Source of the DNA: Gammaproteobacteria bacterium
GTDB taxonomy: Bacteria; Pseudomonadota; Gammaproteobacteria; Burkholderiales; Rhodocyclaceae
DNA length: 64,000 bases
Assembly: GCA_029289235.1 (NCBI GenBank)
Contig: JARFTZ010000032.1
Coordinates: 84,364 to 148,363 of the forward strand
Reading direction: 5' to 3'
Translations under genes and position numbers: made by a program
Notes under the pieces: generated by a model
Seen by the model: the letters and a program-made list of their open reading frames with translations, nothing else
Told to the model about the DNA's origin: nothing
The model's database searches: none
Shown: positions 44,338 to 54,210 of the stretch, one piece after another
Numbering within the stretch: the stretch's first letter is position 1
How the letters are laid out: each line of letters starts with the position of its first letter

Positions 44338-47300
44338 ATGAAAAGACTCACTCTCCTCGCCTTTGCTCTGTCGTCTGCCGGTCTGGCCCACGCTGCGGCC
44401 GTCCAGCAGTTCCAGCCGCAGGGCAAGGTCGGCGACCAGACACGGATCACCGCGCGTTTCAGCGCCGAGATGGTCAAGCTTGGCGACACCTCGGCTGCAG
44501 CCCCCTTCGAACTCGATTGCCAGAACATCCCCGGCGAGGGCCGCTGGGTCGACTCCCGCACCTGGGCCTGGCAACTCAGCCGCCCCTTGCAACCCGGGGA
44601 GCGCTGCGTCTTCTCCGTGAAGTCGGACTACACGTCGCCGACCGGCGAAACGCTCGGCGGCAGGAGCCGTTTCGAACTCGTGGGCGCCGCGCCCCGCCCC
44701 TGGCGCATCATTCCATCTGCAGGCAGCGCCATCGAGGAGGACCAGGCCTTCGTGATCAACGGCGGCAGTGCGCTGGACGCACAATCGCTGGAGCAGAATC
44801 TCTGGTGCGAGGCCGACGGCGTTGGCCAGCGCCTCCCGGCGCGCCCGGTCGCAGACAACGTCCGGCGCGCAGTGCTCGAACGCGTCGGCAACATGGGCAG
44901 TGCGGCGCTCGTCGTCACCTGCAGCGAACGCCTGCCGGCCGGCAGCCGCGCGCGGCTGGTCTGGGGCAAGGGCATCAAGGCCGCCAACGGCACGCCGACG
45001 GAAAAGGAAGAGAGCTTCATCTACACGGTGCGCGAGCCCTTCGCCGCCAGTCTCTCGTGCGAACGCGCGAAGGCAGGTGCCGCCTGCTCGCCGCTCTCGG
45101 GGCTGACGCTCAACTTCAACGCGCCCATCGACGCCGCGCTGATCGGCCAGTTCATCCTGCGCACCCCGGAAGGCAAGCGCACGCCGACCGACCCCAACCA
45201 GAACAGCAGCGACAAGGAAGCCACCGTCAACGCGGTGCGCTTTCCCGGTCCCTTGCCGCAGAACGCCGAACTCACCATCGAGCTGCCCGCGGGCCTGCAG
45301 GACGAAGCCGGACGCACGCTCGCCAACGCGGCCAGCTTCCCGCTGAAAACGCGCACCGGCGCGCTGCCGCCGCTCGCCAAGTTCCCCGGCCGCTTCGGCA
45401 TCGTCGAACTGAAGGAAGGCGGCCTGTTGCCGGTCACCCTGCGCAACGTCGAGGCCTCGCTGAAAGTCGCCAACCTCGTGCTGCCCGGCCAGCACCGTTT
45501 CAGCGCACAAAGGCTGACCGAAGATGCCGACGTGATCGCCGCGATGCTGGCGCTTGAAAAATTCGAGCAGCAGACGCGCAAGGTCAAGGTCGAGGTCGAT
45601 GGCGAACAGCAGGACTTCATGGACCCTTTCTACGCACGCGAACTCTCCTTCCTCAAGGAGCGCAACGGTGTCGCGCACCAGGATCTGCCCAAGCCGGGCG
45701 GCAGCACCGAATTCGAGGTCGTCGGAATCCCGCTCAGGCAGCCGGGCTACCACATCGTCGAGATCGAGAGCCGCTTGCTCGGCAATGCCCTGCTCGCCAC
45801 GCCAAAACCGATGTATGTGCGTACGACCGCCCTCGTCACCAACCTTGCCGTCCATCTGAAAACCGGCAGCGACAACGCGCTGGTCTGGGTCACGGCGCTC
45901 GACAGCGGCAAGCCGGTGGGCGGGGCCGATGTCCGTGTCTCGGGCTGCAACGGGCAGTCGCTCTGGCAAGGCACGACTGACGCCGAGGGCCGGGCGTTGA
46001 TCGACAAGGCACTGGAGGCCCCCAACTGCCACTACGACAACTTCCTGTTCGCCAGCGCCCGCCTCGATGGCGACTACAGCTTCGTGCGCTCCGACTGGAA
46101 CGAGGGCCTCGAACCCTGGCGCTTCGGCGTCGAGACCTGGGGCGACAGCAGCGACTTCAGGATTCACAGCATTCTCGACCGCAGCCTGTTCCGCCCCGGC
46201 CAGACGCTGTCGATGAAGCACCTGGCGCGCAACCGCGACAGCAAGGGTTTCGCCTTGCCCGACACCGCGCTGCTGCCGACGAAGCTCACCCTCCGCCACG
46301 GCGAAAGCGGCACCGAGTACACCCAGCCGCTCGACTGGGACGATCAGGCCAGCGCGACCAACAGCTGGAAGGTGCCGGAGAACGCCAAGCTCGGCAGCTA
46401 CGAAATCGTGCTCAGCGGCGGCAGGCGCGGCGAACACTACAGCGGCGAATTCCGCGTCGCCGACTTCCGGCTGCCGGTATTCACAGGCAGCGTGCAGGGC
46501 GTCCCCGCCCGGCAGGTGGCGCCGGCCAGGGTGCCGCTGGCGCTCGGACTCTCCTTCCTGAACGGCGGCGCGGCCAGGAACGCCGAGGTTCAGGTTTCCG
46601 CAACGCTTCGCCCGCGCTGGCCGACCTACAAGGGTTACGAAGGTTACAACTTCCAGATCGACTTCGACGATAAGGCGCTCGCTGCCTTCAAGGTCGAGGC
46701 CAATCGCCAGGAGGAAGCCCTGATCCTCGACCGTCAGGCCGTCACGCTCGACAAGACCGGCGCCGGCAAGCTCGACGTCGTGCTGCCGGCCAGGCCGAAA
46801 GGCCCGAGCGAGGTCTATGCGGAGATGAGCTTCTCCGACCCGAACGGCGAAATCCAGACGCTGCGCGGCCGCGTCGAATTGTGGCCGGCGGCGCTCACCG
46901 TGGGCATCAAGGTCGCCGACTGGGCGTCCAGCGGCGGCAAGAACCGCATCGAGGTTGCGGTACTCGATACCAACGGCAAGCCGCTTGCCGGGCAGGCCGT
47001 CAGCGTCAAGGCCAAGCGCCGCATCGACTACAGCCACCGCCGGCGCATCGTCGGCGGCTTCTACGCTTACGAGAACCGGCAGGAGTATCAGGAGATCGGC
47101 GAAGTCTGCCAGGGCAAGACCGACAGCCGCGGCCTGCTGCTCTGCGAACCGAAGGAAAGCGATCCGGGTTCGATCTACCTGCTGGCCGAAGCGCGCGACG
47201 CGCAAGGCAACATCGCCCGTTCCAGCACCAGTTACTGGGTCAGCGGCGGCGGCGACCTGTGGTTCACCGCCGGCAACCAGGACCGCATCGACGTCATCCC

Positions 47301-50016
47301 GGAGAAAAAGAGCTACCAGCCCGGCGAAACGGCGCGCTTCCAGGTGCGTACCCCCTTCCGCGAAGCCACCGCGCTGATTTCGGTGGAAGCCGGCGGCATC
47401 GTCGACACCTTCGTCCAGCCGCTCTCGCGCTTCAAGCCGACCGTTGAAGTCCCGGTCAAGGCCGAATGGGGACCGAATGTATTTGTCTCGGTACTCGCCG
47501 TGCGCGGCCGCGTCGAACCGCTCAAGTGGTACAGCTTCTTCCGCTGGGGTTGGCGAGAACCGGCCGCCTGGTTCAAGGAATGGTGGAACCCGGAACAGCC
47601 GACAGCCATGGTCGACCTCGCCAAGCCGGCCTACCGCCTCGGCCTCGGCGAAATCGCCGTGGGCACCGACGGCTTCAAGCTCAAGGTGGAGATCAGCACC
47701 GACAAGACCGACTACCGCCCGCGCGAGGAAGCCACGGTGAAGATCCGCGTCACCACGCCGGACGGCAAGCCGGCGCCGGCCGGCAGCGAGGTGGCCTTCG
47801 CCGCCGTCGACCAGGCTTTGCTCGAACTACGCCCGAACGAGAGCTGGAACCTGCTCGACGCACTGTTGCAGAAACGCGGTTACCGCGTCGAAACGGCGAC
47901 GGCGCAGTCGCAGGTGATCGGCAAACGCCACTTCGGCAAGAAAGCGCTGCCGCCCGGCGGGGGCGGCGGCCGCGCGCCGGCGCGCGAACTGTTCGACACG
48001 CTACTGAACTGGCAACCGCGCATCAAGCTCGACGCCAACGGCAGCGCGACGTTGAAGGTGGCGATGAACGATTCGCTGAGCGAGTTCCGCCTGGTCGGTG
48101 TCGCCACCGTCGGAGCCGGCCTGTTCGGCACCGGCAGCGGCAGCGTGCGCACCCGGCAGGACCTGCAGATCATCTCCGGCCTGCCGCCGCTGGTGCGCGA
48201 AGGCGATGATTTCAAGGCCATGCTCACCCTGCGCAACGGCACCGCGCGCAAAATGACGGTGAGCGTCACCGCCCGCAACGGCGAGACGACGCTGCCCGAA
48301 CGGAAGGTCGCCATCGACCCCGAAGGCGCCGCCGAACTGAGCTGGGAAGCCAAAACCGGCGAAGGCATCGCGCAACAGAAATGGGAATTCAGCGCGCGCG
48401 AGGAAGGCGGCAACGCCCAGGACGCGCTGAAGATCGTGCAACAGGTCGCGCCCGCCGTACCGGTGACGGTGCAGCAGGCCAGTTTCACGCGCGTCGAGGG
48501 CAAATACCAGGTCGGTGTCACCCTGCCGACGGGCGCCTTGCCCGGCAAGGGCGGCCTCGAAGTCGGTCTGTCGCCGAAACTGGCCGTCGTCCCGCCAGGC
48601 GTCCGCCGCTTCTTCGAAAGCTATCCGTTCTCCTGCCTGGAGCAGAAGACCTCGATCGCCGTGGGCCTGAACGACGCCGCGCGCTGGCAGACCATCGCCG
48701 AGAGCCTGCCCGGCCAACTCGACAGCAACGGGCTGGCCGGGTACTTCCCCGGCACGGCCGGCAGCGCCACGCTGACCGCCTACCTGCTCGACCTGACGAC
48801 GCTGGCCGGCTTCGCCCTCCCCGAAGACAGCCGGCAGCGCATGCTGCAAGGCCTGACCGCCTATGCGGAAGGACGCATCAAGACCGGCGAATGGTCGCCG
48901 GCGGGCAGCGACGCCCTGCTCTACCGCCGCCTCAACATCCTGCAGGCGCTGACGCGGCAGGGGCAGAAACCGACACGCACCGTCGCGGCGCTGGACATCG
49001 ACCCGCTGCGTCTGCCGACCGGCGCGCTGATCGACTGGTATCTCGTCGTCAAGCGCATCGACGACCTGCCGCAACGCGAGAAGAAACTCGCCGAGGCACA
49101 GCAGGAACTGCGCAACCGCCTGTCCTACGCCGGCAGCCGCCTGATCTTCACCACCGAGCGCGAAGATTACTGGTGGTGGATGATGCTCAACGCCGACGCC
49201 AACGCCTTCCGCCTGATCGAAGCGATGCTCGACAACCCCGACTGGAAGGACGACCTGCCGCGTCTGGTGCAAGGCGCGATGGAGCGCCAGGTGCGCGGCC
49301 GCTGGCTGACGACGACGGCCAACGCCTGGGCTCGCGTCACCCTCGACCGTTTCGCCAGCGCCTTCGAGCGCGACCCGGTCGACGGCAAGACGCTGGCCAC
49401 GCTCGCCAAGGCCAGCGGAGAGATCGACTGGAGCCAGGCCACCGGCGAAGCACGCGCCCCCATCACACTGCCCTGGCCGACGCCGCTCGGCAAGGACGAC
49501 GCGCTGAATCTGGTGCATCAAGGCAACGGCAATCCCTGGGCGACGATCCAGGTGCTGGCCGCGATTCCGGACGGCCCCGCCCGCGCCATGAGCTATCGGA
49601 TCAGCCGGCAGGTCACGCCGACCCAGGAAAAGGTGCCGGGCAAGGTCAGCCGCGGCGATCTCTGGCGCGTCACCTTGAATGTCGACGCCGACCACGAGAT
49701 GACCTGGGTGGCGCTCAGCGATCCGATCCCGGCCGGCGCGCGCATTCTCGGCGACGGCGACGGGCGCGATTCGAGCATCGGCACGCTCGGCGAGAACCGC
49801 GACGGACAAGGCATGGCGCCGACCTACGTCGAGCGCAGCTTCAGCGCCTTCCGCGCCTACTACGCCTGGCTGCCGAAAGGCCGGTTCCGCATCGAATACA
49901 CGCTGCGCCTGAACAACGCCGGCCACTTCGCGCTGCCGCCGACGCGCGTCGAGGCCCTGTACGCGCCGGATGTCTTCGGCGAAGTACCGAACGCGCGTGT
50001 CAAGGTCGAGGAGTGA
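44338..50016 (+). CDS. bacterial alpha-2-macroglobulin (thioester type)
   Basis: 1892-residue periplasmic protease-trap protein. Signal peptide MKRLTLLAFALSSAGLAHA without a lipobox cysteine, so unlike the E. coli lipoprotein YfhM it is probably soluble. Large beta-sandwich (MG) domains occupy the first two thirds; the thioester motif CLEQ is at residues 1433-1436 (codon 48634), followed by the alpha-helical TED region and a C-terminal MG/RBD part (YTLRLNNAGHFALPPTRVEA). Directly upstream of pbpC, the classical partner: both are thought to protect and repair the cell envelope when proteases attack. No frameshift seen over 5.7 kb. Confidence 0.92.
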   Translation: MKRLTLLAFALSSAGLAHAAAVQQFQPQGKVGDQTRITARFSAEMVKLGDTSAAAPFELDCQNIPGEGRWVDSRTWAWQLSRPLQPGERCVFSVKSDYTSPTGETLGGRSRFELVGAAPRPWRIIPSAGSAIEEDQAFVINGGSALDAQSLEQNLWCEADGVGQRLPARPVADNVRRAVLERVGNMGSAALVVTCSERLPAGSRARLVWGKGIKAANGTPTEKEESFIYTVREPFAASLSCERAKAGAACSPLSGLTLNFNAPIDAALIGQFILRTPEGKRTPTDPNQNSSDKEATVNAVRFPGPLPQNAELTIELPAGLQDEAGRTLANAASFPLKTRTGALPPLAKFPGRFGIVELKEGGLLPVTLRNVEASLKVANLVLPGQHRFSAQRLTEDADVIAAMLALEKFEQQTRKVKVEVDGEQQDFMDPFYARELSFLKERNGVAHQDLPKPGGSTEFEVVGIPLRQPGYHIVEIESRLLGNALLATPKPMYVRTTALVTNLAVHLKTGSDNALVWVTALDSGKPVGGADVRVSGCNGQSLWQGTTDAEGRALIDKALEAPNCHYDNFLFASARLDGDYSFVRSDWNEGLEPWRFGVETWGDSSDFRIHSILDRSLFRPGQTLSMKHLARNRDSKGFALPDTALLPTKLTLRHGESGTEYTQPLDWDDQASATNSWKVPENAKLGSYEIVLSGGRRGEHYSGEFRVADFRLPVFTGSVQGVPARQVAPARVPLALGLSFLNGGAARNAEVQVSATLRPRWPTYKGYEGYNFQIDFDDKALAAFKVEANRQEEALILDRQAVTLDKTGAGKLDVVLPARPKGPSEVYAEMSFSDPNGEIQTLRGRVELWPAALTVGIKVADWASSGGKNRIEVAVLDTNGKPLAGQAVSVKAKRRIDYSHRRRIVGGFYAYENRQEYQEIGEVCQGKTDSRGLLLCEPKESDPGSIYLLAEARDAQGNIARSSTSYWVSGGGDLWFTAGNQDRIDVIPEKKSYQPGETARFQVRTPFREATALISVEAGGIVDTFVQPLSRFKPTVEVPVKAEWGPNVFVSVLAVRGRVEPLKWYSFFRWGWREPAAWFKEWWNPEQPTAMVDLAKPAYRLGLGEIAVGTDGFKLKVEISTDKTDYRPREEATVKIRVTTPDGKPAPAGSEVAFAAVDQALLELRPNESWNLLDALLQKRGYRVETATAQSQVIGKRHFGKKALPPGGGGGRAPARELFDTLLNWQPRIKLDANGSATLKVAMNDSLSEFRLVGVATVGAGLFGTGSGSVRTRQDLQIISGLPPLVREGDDFKAMLTLRNGTARKMTVSVTARNGETTLPERKVAIDPEGAAELSWEAKTGEGIAQQKWEFSAREEGGNAQDALKIVQQVAPAVPVTVQQASFTRVEGKYQVGVTLPTGALPGKGGLEVGLSPKLAVVPPGVRRFFESYPFSCLEQKTSIAVGLNDAARWQTIAESLPGQLDSNGLAGYFPGTAGSATLTAYLLDLTTLAGFALPEDSRQRMLQGLTAYAEGRIKTGEWSPAGSDALLYRRLNILQALTRQGQKPTRTVAALDIDPLRLPTGALIDWYLVVKRIDDLPQREKKLAEAQQELRNRLSYAGSRLIFTTEREDYWWWMMLNADANAFRLIEAMLDNPDWKDDLPRLVQGAMERQVRGRWLTTTANAWARVTLDRFASAFERDPVDGKTLATLAKASGEIDWSQATGEARAPITLPWPTPLGKDDALNLVHQGNGNPWATIQVLAAIPDGPARAMSYRISRQVTPTQEKVPGKVSRGDLWRVTLNVDADHEMTWVALSDPIPAGARILGDGDGRDSSIGTLGENRDGQGMAPTYVERSFSAFRAYYAWLPKGRFRIEYTLRLNNAGHFALPPTRVEALYAPDVFGEVPNARVKVEE

Positions 50017-50053
50017 GCGCCTGCTCACCTGCGTTGCGATGGAAGACATAACA

Positions 50054-52264
50054 ATGCCCGTGAGCCTCCGCCGCGCCTTGTTCGTCTTCGTTGGCGCGGT
50101 CGGACTGGCAAACGCACCCGCGCTGGCCTTGCCGAGCTTCGCCGAAGTCAAGCGCGACTACACTCCATCCGAGGCCACGTTGCTCGCCCGTGACGGGCAG
50201 ATACTGCACAGCCTGCGCATCGACAAGACCGTGCGCCGGCTCGACTGGACACCGCTGGCCGAAATTTCACCGGCGCTGGTGCGCGCAGTGATCGTTTCGG
50301 AAGACAAGCGCTTCATGGAACACGACGGCGTCGACTGGCGCGCGGCCGGCAAGGCGGCCTGGAGCAACTTCTGGGGCAAGCGGACACGGGGTGCAAGCAC
50401 GCTGACGATGCAGCTCGTCGGACTGATAGAAGAAGACGGACAACGGCGGGGGCGTCGCTCGTTTCCGGAAAAAATCTCGCAGACGACCGCCGCCATGCGG
50501 CTGGAAACCCGCTGGAGCAAGCCGCAGATCATCGAGGCCTATCTCAATCTGGTGCCGTTCCGGGGTGAACTGCAAGGCGTCGGCGCGCTGAGCCGGCAGC
50601 TTTTCGGCAAATGGCCGCACGGACTGGACGATCGCGAATCCGCGCTCGCCGCCGCGCTGCTGCGCTCGCCGAACGCCCGCCCGGAGGTGGTGACCCGGCG
50701 TGCCTGCAACCTGCTCCGCGAGATGGGCCGCGATGGCGAATGCGAATCGCTGCGCGGTTTCAGTGGAATGGCACTGAGCGGTGGGGCTTCCATGCAGAAC
50801 GCCGGCGTACCACAACTCGCCCCGCATTTTTCGCAAAAGGTGCTCGACACTCCCGGGCAATCCCTCCGCTCCAGCCTGGACTTCGCGTTGCAGGGCTTTG
50901 CCCGGAACTCCCTGCGCCGGCATCTGCGTGCCTTGCGCCAACAGAACGCCGAAGACGGCGCCGTCGTCGTGCTCGACAACGCCAGCGGAGAAATCCTCGC
51001 CTGGGTCGGATCGAGCGGTGACCTCTCCAGCGCGGCCGAGGTCGACGGCGTCACCGCGCTGCGCCAGGCCGGCTCGACGCTCAAACCCTTTCTCTACGCG
51101 CTGGCCTTCGAAACGCGCACACTGACCCCCGCCTCCCTGATCGAGGACGCGCCGCTCACGCTCGACACCGGCAACGGCCTCTACGCGCCGCAGAACTACG
51201 AACCGCATTACCAGGGCTGGGTCTCGGTCCGCCGCGCCCTCGGCGGTTCGCTCAACATACCCGCCGTGCGCACGCTCGTCCGCCTCGGCCCCGAACCGTT
51301 CCTGCGGCGCCTGCGCACGGCCGGATTCGCCAGCCTGCGCCGCGGCGGCGACTGGTACGGCTACAGCCTCGCGCTGGGCTCGGCCGACATCTCGCTGCTG
51401 ATGCTGGCCAACGCCTACCGCACGCTTGCCAACGGCGGACAATGGACGCCGCTGGGCACTACACCCGGAAGCGGGAAAGCCACCTTCAACTGCCAAAGCG
51501 ACGGCTGCGCCGAGGTCTTCACCGCCCGCCCGCATGCCACATTCACCCCCGCCGCGAGTTTCCAGATCGGCGACATCCTCAGTGACCGCAACGCCCGCGC
51601 CTCGACCTTCGGCCTCGAATCCTGGCTCGCCACGCCCTACTGGGCCGCCGCCAAGACCGGCACCAGCAAGGACATGCGCGACAACTGGTGCGCCGGTTAC
51701 TCGCGCCGCTATACCGTCGCGGTATGGGTCGGCAACGCCAGCGGCAGCCCGATGCACGATGTTTCCGGGATCAGCGGCGCGGCCCCCGTCTGGCGCGAGG
51801 TGATGGACTGGCTGCACCGCGGCGACCCGGCCTCCGGCCGCCCTGCCGTCGCGAGCCAGCCGCCCTCGCCGCCCGCCGGGCTGGTCCGGCGACGCATCCG
51901 CTTCGAGCCCGCGCTCGAACCGGCCAGAGAAGAGTGGTTCGCCCCCGGCACCGAACAAGCGGTGATCCGTCAGGCCAGCGGCAATGCCCTGGCGCGCATC
52001 GGCTACCCGGCCAACGGCACGGTCCTCGCCCTCGACCCGGACATCCCGCCCGCTCGCCAGCGCGTCGAATTCCGCCTGAGCGGCACCGCCGGACGCGGCT
52101 GGAAGTGGCTGCTCGACGACAAGCCCTTCGCCCACGCCGACGCCACCGTCCGCTGGCTACCCCAACCGGGCCGCCACCGCTTGCGCCTGGTCGATGCGCA
52201 CGACACGACCGTCGACGAAGTCAGCTTCGAGGTGCGTGCGCTGAAGGCGCGTGCCCGCCGGTAG
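50054..52264 (+). CDS. pbpC: penicillin-binding protein 1C
   Basis: 736 residues: N-terminal membrane anchor/signal region, GT51 glycosyltransferase with catalytic Glu83 in VSEDKRFMEHDGVDW, transpeptidase domain with SxxK at Ser341 (GSTLKPF) and KTGTS at 534-538, then a C-terminal BiPBP_C-type domain of about 90 residues. Builds and cross-links peptidoglycan. ATG 50054 has GGAAG ten bases upstream; ATG 50039 is an alternative. Starts 38 bases after the macroglobulin gene and is probably co-transcribed. Confidence 0.92.
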   Translation: MPVSLRRALFVFVGAVGLANAPALALPSFAEVKRDYTPSEATLLARDGQILHSLRIDKTVRRLDWTPLAEISPALVRAVIVSEDKRFMEHDGVDWRAAGKAAWSNFWGKRTRGASTLTMQLVGLIEEDGQRRGRRSFPEKISQTTAAMRLETRWSKPQIIEAYLNLVPFRGELQGVGALSRQLFGKWPHGLDDRESALAAALLRSPNARPEVVTRRACNLLREMGRDGECESLRGFSGMALSGGASMQNAGVPQLAPHFSQKVLDTPGQSLRSSLDFALQGFARNSLRRHLRALRQQNAEDGAVVVLDNASGEILAWVGSSGDLSSAAEVDGVTALRQAGSTLKPFLYALAFETRTLTPASLIEDAPLTLDTGNGLYAPQNYEPHYQGWVSVRRALGGSLNIPAVRTLVRLGPEPFLRRLRTAGFASLRRGGDWYGYSLALGSADISLLMLANAYRTLANGGQWTPLGTTPGSGKATFNCQSDGCAEVFTARPHATFTPAASFQIGDILSDRNARASTFGLESWLATPYWAAAKTGTSKDMRDNWCAGYSRRYTVAVWVGNASGSPMHDVSGISGAAPVWREVMDWLHRGDPASGRPAVASQPPSPPAGLVRRRIRFEPALEPAREEWFAPGTEQAVIRQASGNALARIGYPANGTVLALDPDIPPARQRVEFRLSGTAGRGWKWLLDDKPFAHADATVRWLPQPGRHRLRLVDAHDTTVDEVSFEVRALKARARR

Positions 52265-52277
52265 GGTGCAGCCGGGT

Positions 52278-53204
52278 TTATGCTGCCGACGGCCTCAAGG
52301 CCCCGGCGGCATTCACAAAAATTGAATAGAGCGACGTCGTTCCGCAGATGAACAGGCGGTTGCGCTGCACACCGCCGAAACAGACGTTGGCGACAACCTC
52401 CGGCACGCGTATCTTGCCGATCAGGCAGCCATCCGGTGCGATGCAATGTACGCCGTCGCCCGCCCCCACCCAGAGATTTCCTTCGGTGTCGATGCGAAAG
52501 CCGTCGTACAAATCGATGCTGCATTCGGCGAAAACCTCGCCGCCGCTCAATGAGCATCCGTCCGCACCTACCGCAAATCGACGGATATGCCGACGCCCCG
52601 TCGGCGAGTGGGTATAGCCAGTATCGGCGATATACAACAGACTCTCGTCGGGCGAAAAGGCCAGGCCATTGGGCATCTGGAAGTCGGTGGCTACGGCAAG
52701 CAGTTCACCGGACGCAGGATCAAGCCGCCAGACGTGGCAGCCGTCGACCTCATGCGGCGCGGGGTGGCCCTCGTACGCGGTGTCGATACCGTAGCTCGGA
52801 TCTGTGAACCAGATGCTCCCGTCCGACTTGACCACGACGTCGTTCGGCGAATTGAACCGCCAGCCGTCGCCGCCGGCACACAGCACGGTGCGAGAACCGT
52901 CGTGCTCAAAGCGCGAAACACAGCGACCGCTGTGCTCGCAGGCGATCAAGCGCCCCTCACGATCGACGGTGTGGCCGTTGGCGTGAAACGAGGGCGACTG
53001 GAACACGGAGACCGATCCGTCCGTTTCGTCCCAGCGCATGACGCGGTTGTTGGGGATATCCGACCAGACGAAATAGCGCCCGGCGGCCAGATATGCCGGT
53101 CCTTCGCACCATCGACACCCGGTATAGAGCTTTTCGAGGTGGACGTTGCCCATGGCGTAGCGGCTGAAGCGTTCGTCGATGAGTTCGAAACTGTCGGTAA
53201 GCAT
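52278..53204 (-). CDS. SMP-30/gluconolactonase family protein, predicted cytoplasmic
   Basis: 308 residues, no signal peptide. Beta-propeller enzyme family of lactonases acting on sugar lactones. Conserved metal and active-site landmarks: WCEGPAYL (Glu ligand), NSPNDVVV (Asn-Asp) and SDGSIWFTDPSYG, then MPNGLAFSPDESLLYIADT. AGAGGA lies seven bases upstream of the ATG. Last gene of the ABC transport operon 52278-57133. It is a paralogue of the Tat-exported protein at 59579-60700, sharing WSDIPN and CFGGVxRNRLF motifs. Confidence 0.9.
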   Translation of the reverse strand: MLTDSFELIDERFSRYAMGNVHLEKLYTGCRWCEGPAYLAAGRYFVWSDIPNNRVMRWDETDGSVSVFQSPSFHANGHTVDREGRLIACEHSGRCVSRFEHDGSRTVLCAGGDGWRFNSPNDVVVKSDGSIWFTDPSYGIDTAYEGHPAPHEVDGCHVWRLDPASGELLAVATDFQMPNGLAFSPDESLLYIADTGYTHSPTGRRHIRRFAVGADGCSLSGGEVFAECSIDLYDGFRIDTEGNLWVGAGDGVHCIAPDGCLIGKIRVPEVVANVCFGGVQRNRLFICGTTSLYSIFVNAAGALRPSAA

Positions 53205-53232
53205 GGAAGAGTCCTCTTGAAAGACTGGTGGA

Positions 53233-54195
53233 TCAACGCGTCGTCCGGCGCGCCATTAACCGCTCGATCAGTACGGCGCCGATGATGATGCTGCCGATTG
53301 CGGCGCCCTGCCAGAATGGGGAAATTCCCAGAAGGTTCATTCCGTTGCGGATCATGACCATGATGAATACGCCCATCAGTGTGCCGATCACCGAACCGCG
53401 GCCACCGAACAGGCTGGCACCGCCGATGACCACGGCGGCGATCGCATCGAGTTCCATCCCGTTCCCGGCAAGCGGGTCGATCGAGAGGAGTTGGCCGGCG
53501 ATCAGCGCCACCGAGAGCGTCGACAAGGCGCTGCAGATCACATAGACGAGAATCCGATAGCGTGTGGCGGCCAGGCCGGCGATGCGCGCCGCCTCGATGT
53601 TCGAACCGATCGCGTAGATGGTGCGACCGCCCTTCGCCCACGTGAGATACACCCACGCCACGGCGTAGCAGGCGATGAGGATGACGACGTTCATCGGCAC
53701 CCCCAGCGTGCTGCTGTCGACGAGTCGGCCGAGCGATTCGGGCACGTCGGAGATCGACTGCTGTCCGGAGATGACGTAGGCCAGGCTGCGGCAGATTGCC
53801 ATCATGCCCAGCGTCACCACGAATGGCGCCAAGCCGAATACCGCTACAAGCACTCCGGCCAGAAGGCCGATCAACGCTCCGCAGGCGATGGCCAGCAGCA
53901 GCGCGGCCGGAATCGGCATCTCGCGCATGGCCAGACCGAGGATGATGCCGGTGAAACCGGCCACCGAACCGACGGAAAGATCGATGCCGCCGGTGAGAAT
54001 CACGAACGTCATCCCGACAGCGACGACACCGATCACCACCGACTGATCGAGCAGATTGAGCAGGTTGTTGGTCGTCAGGAAATACTCGGAAGCCAACGAC
54101 AGGATCAGGCCGAGAACGAGCGCCAGCCCCAGCATGCGGATTTCGATCGAACGAGAGAGACGGGCCAGCAGTGATGTCGATTTCGTGGAAGACAT
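53233..54195 (-). CDS. ribose-type sugar ABC transporter permease (RbsC-like)
   Basis: 320 residues with about eight to ten membrane segments. VGMTFVILTGGIDLSVGS near residue 60 and TLGMMAICRSLAYVISG in the middle are the classic RbsC/XylH signatures, as is GMELDAIAAVVIGGASLFGGRGSV. Together with the ATPase and binding protein encoded upstream it forms a CUT2-type monosaccharide importer. It begins 15 bases after the stop of the ATPase gene. Confidence 0.92.
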   Translation of the reverse strand: MSSTKSTSLLARLSRSIEIRMLGLALVLGLILSLASEYFLTTNNLLNLLDQSVVIGVVAVGMTFVILTGGIDLSVGSVAGFTGIILGLAMREMPIPAALLLAIACGALIGLLAGVLVAVFGLAPFVVTLGMMAICRSLAYVISGQQSISDVPESLGRLVDSSTLGVPMNVVILIACYAVAWVYLTWAKGGRTIYAIGSNIEAARIAGLAATRYRILVYVICSALSTLSVALIAGQLLSIDPLAGNGMELDAIAAVVIGGASLFGGRGSVIGTLMGVFIMVMIRNGMNLLGISPFWQGAAIGSIIIGAVLIERLMARRTTR

Positions 54196-54210
54196 AGGTG
54201 AAAAATGGTT

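Noticed and set aside
44047..47205. 1052-residue minus-strand open frame across cobT end and macroglobulin
   Set aside because: Antisense to two real genes and includes the intergenic repeat; no ribosome site or domain.
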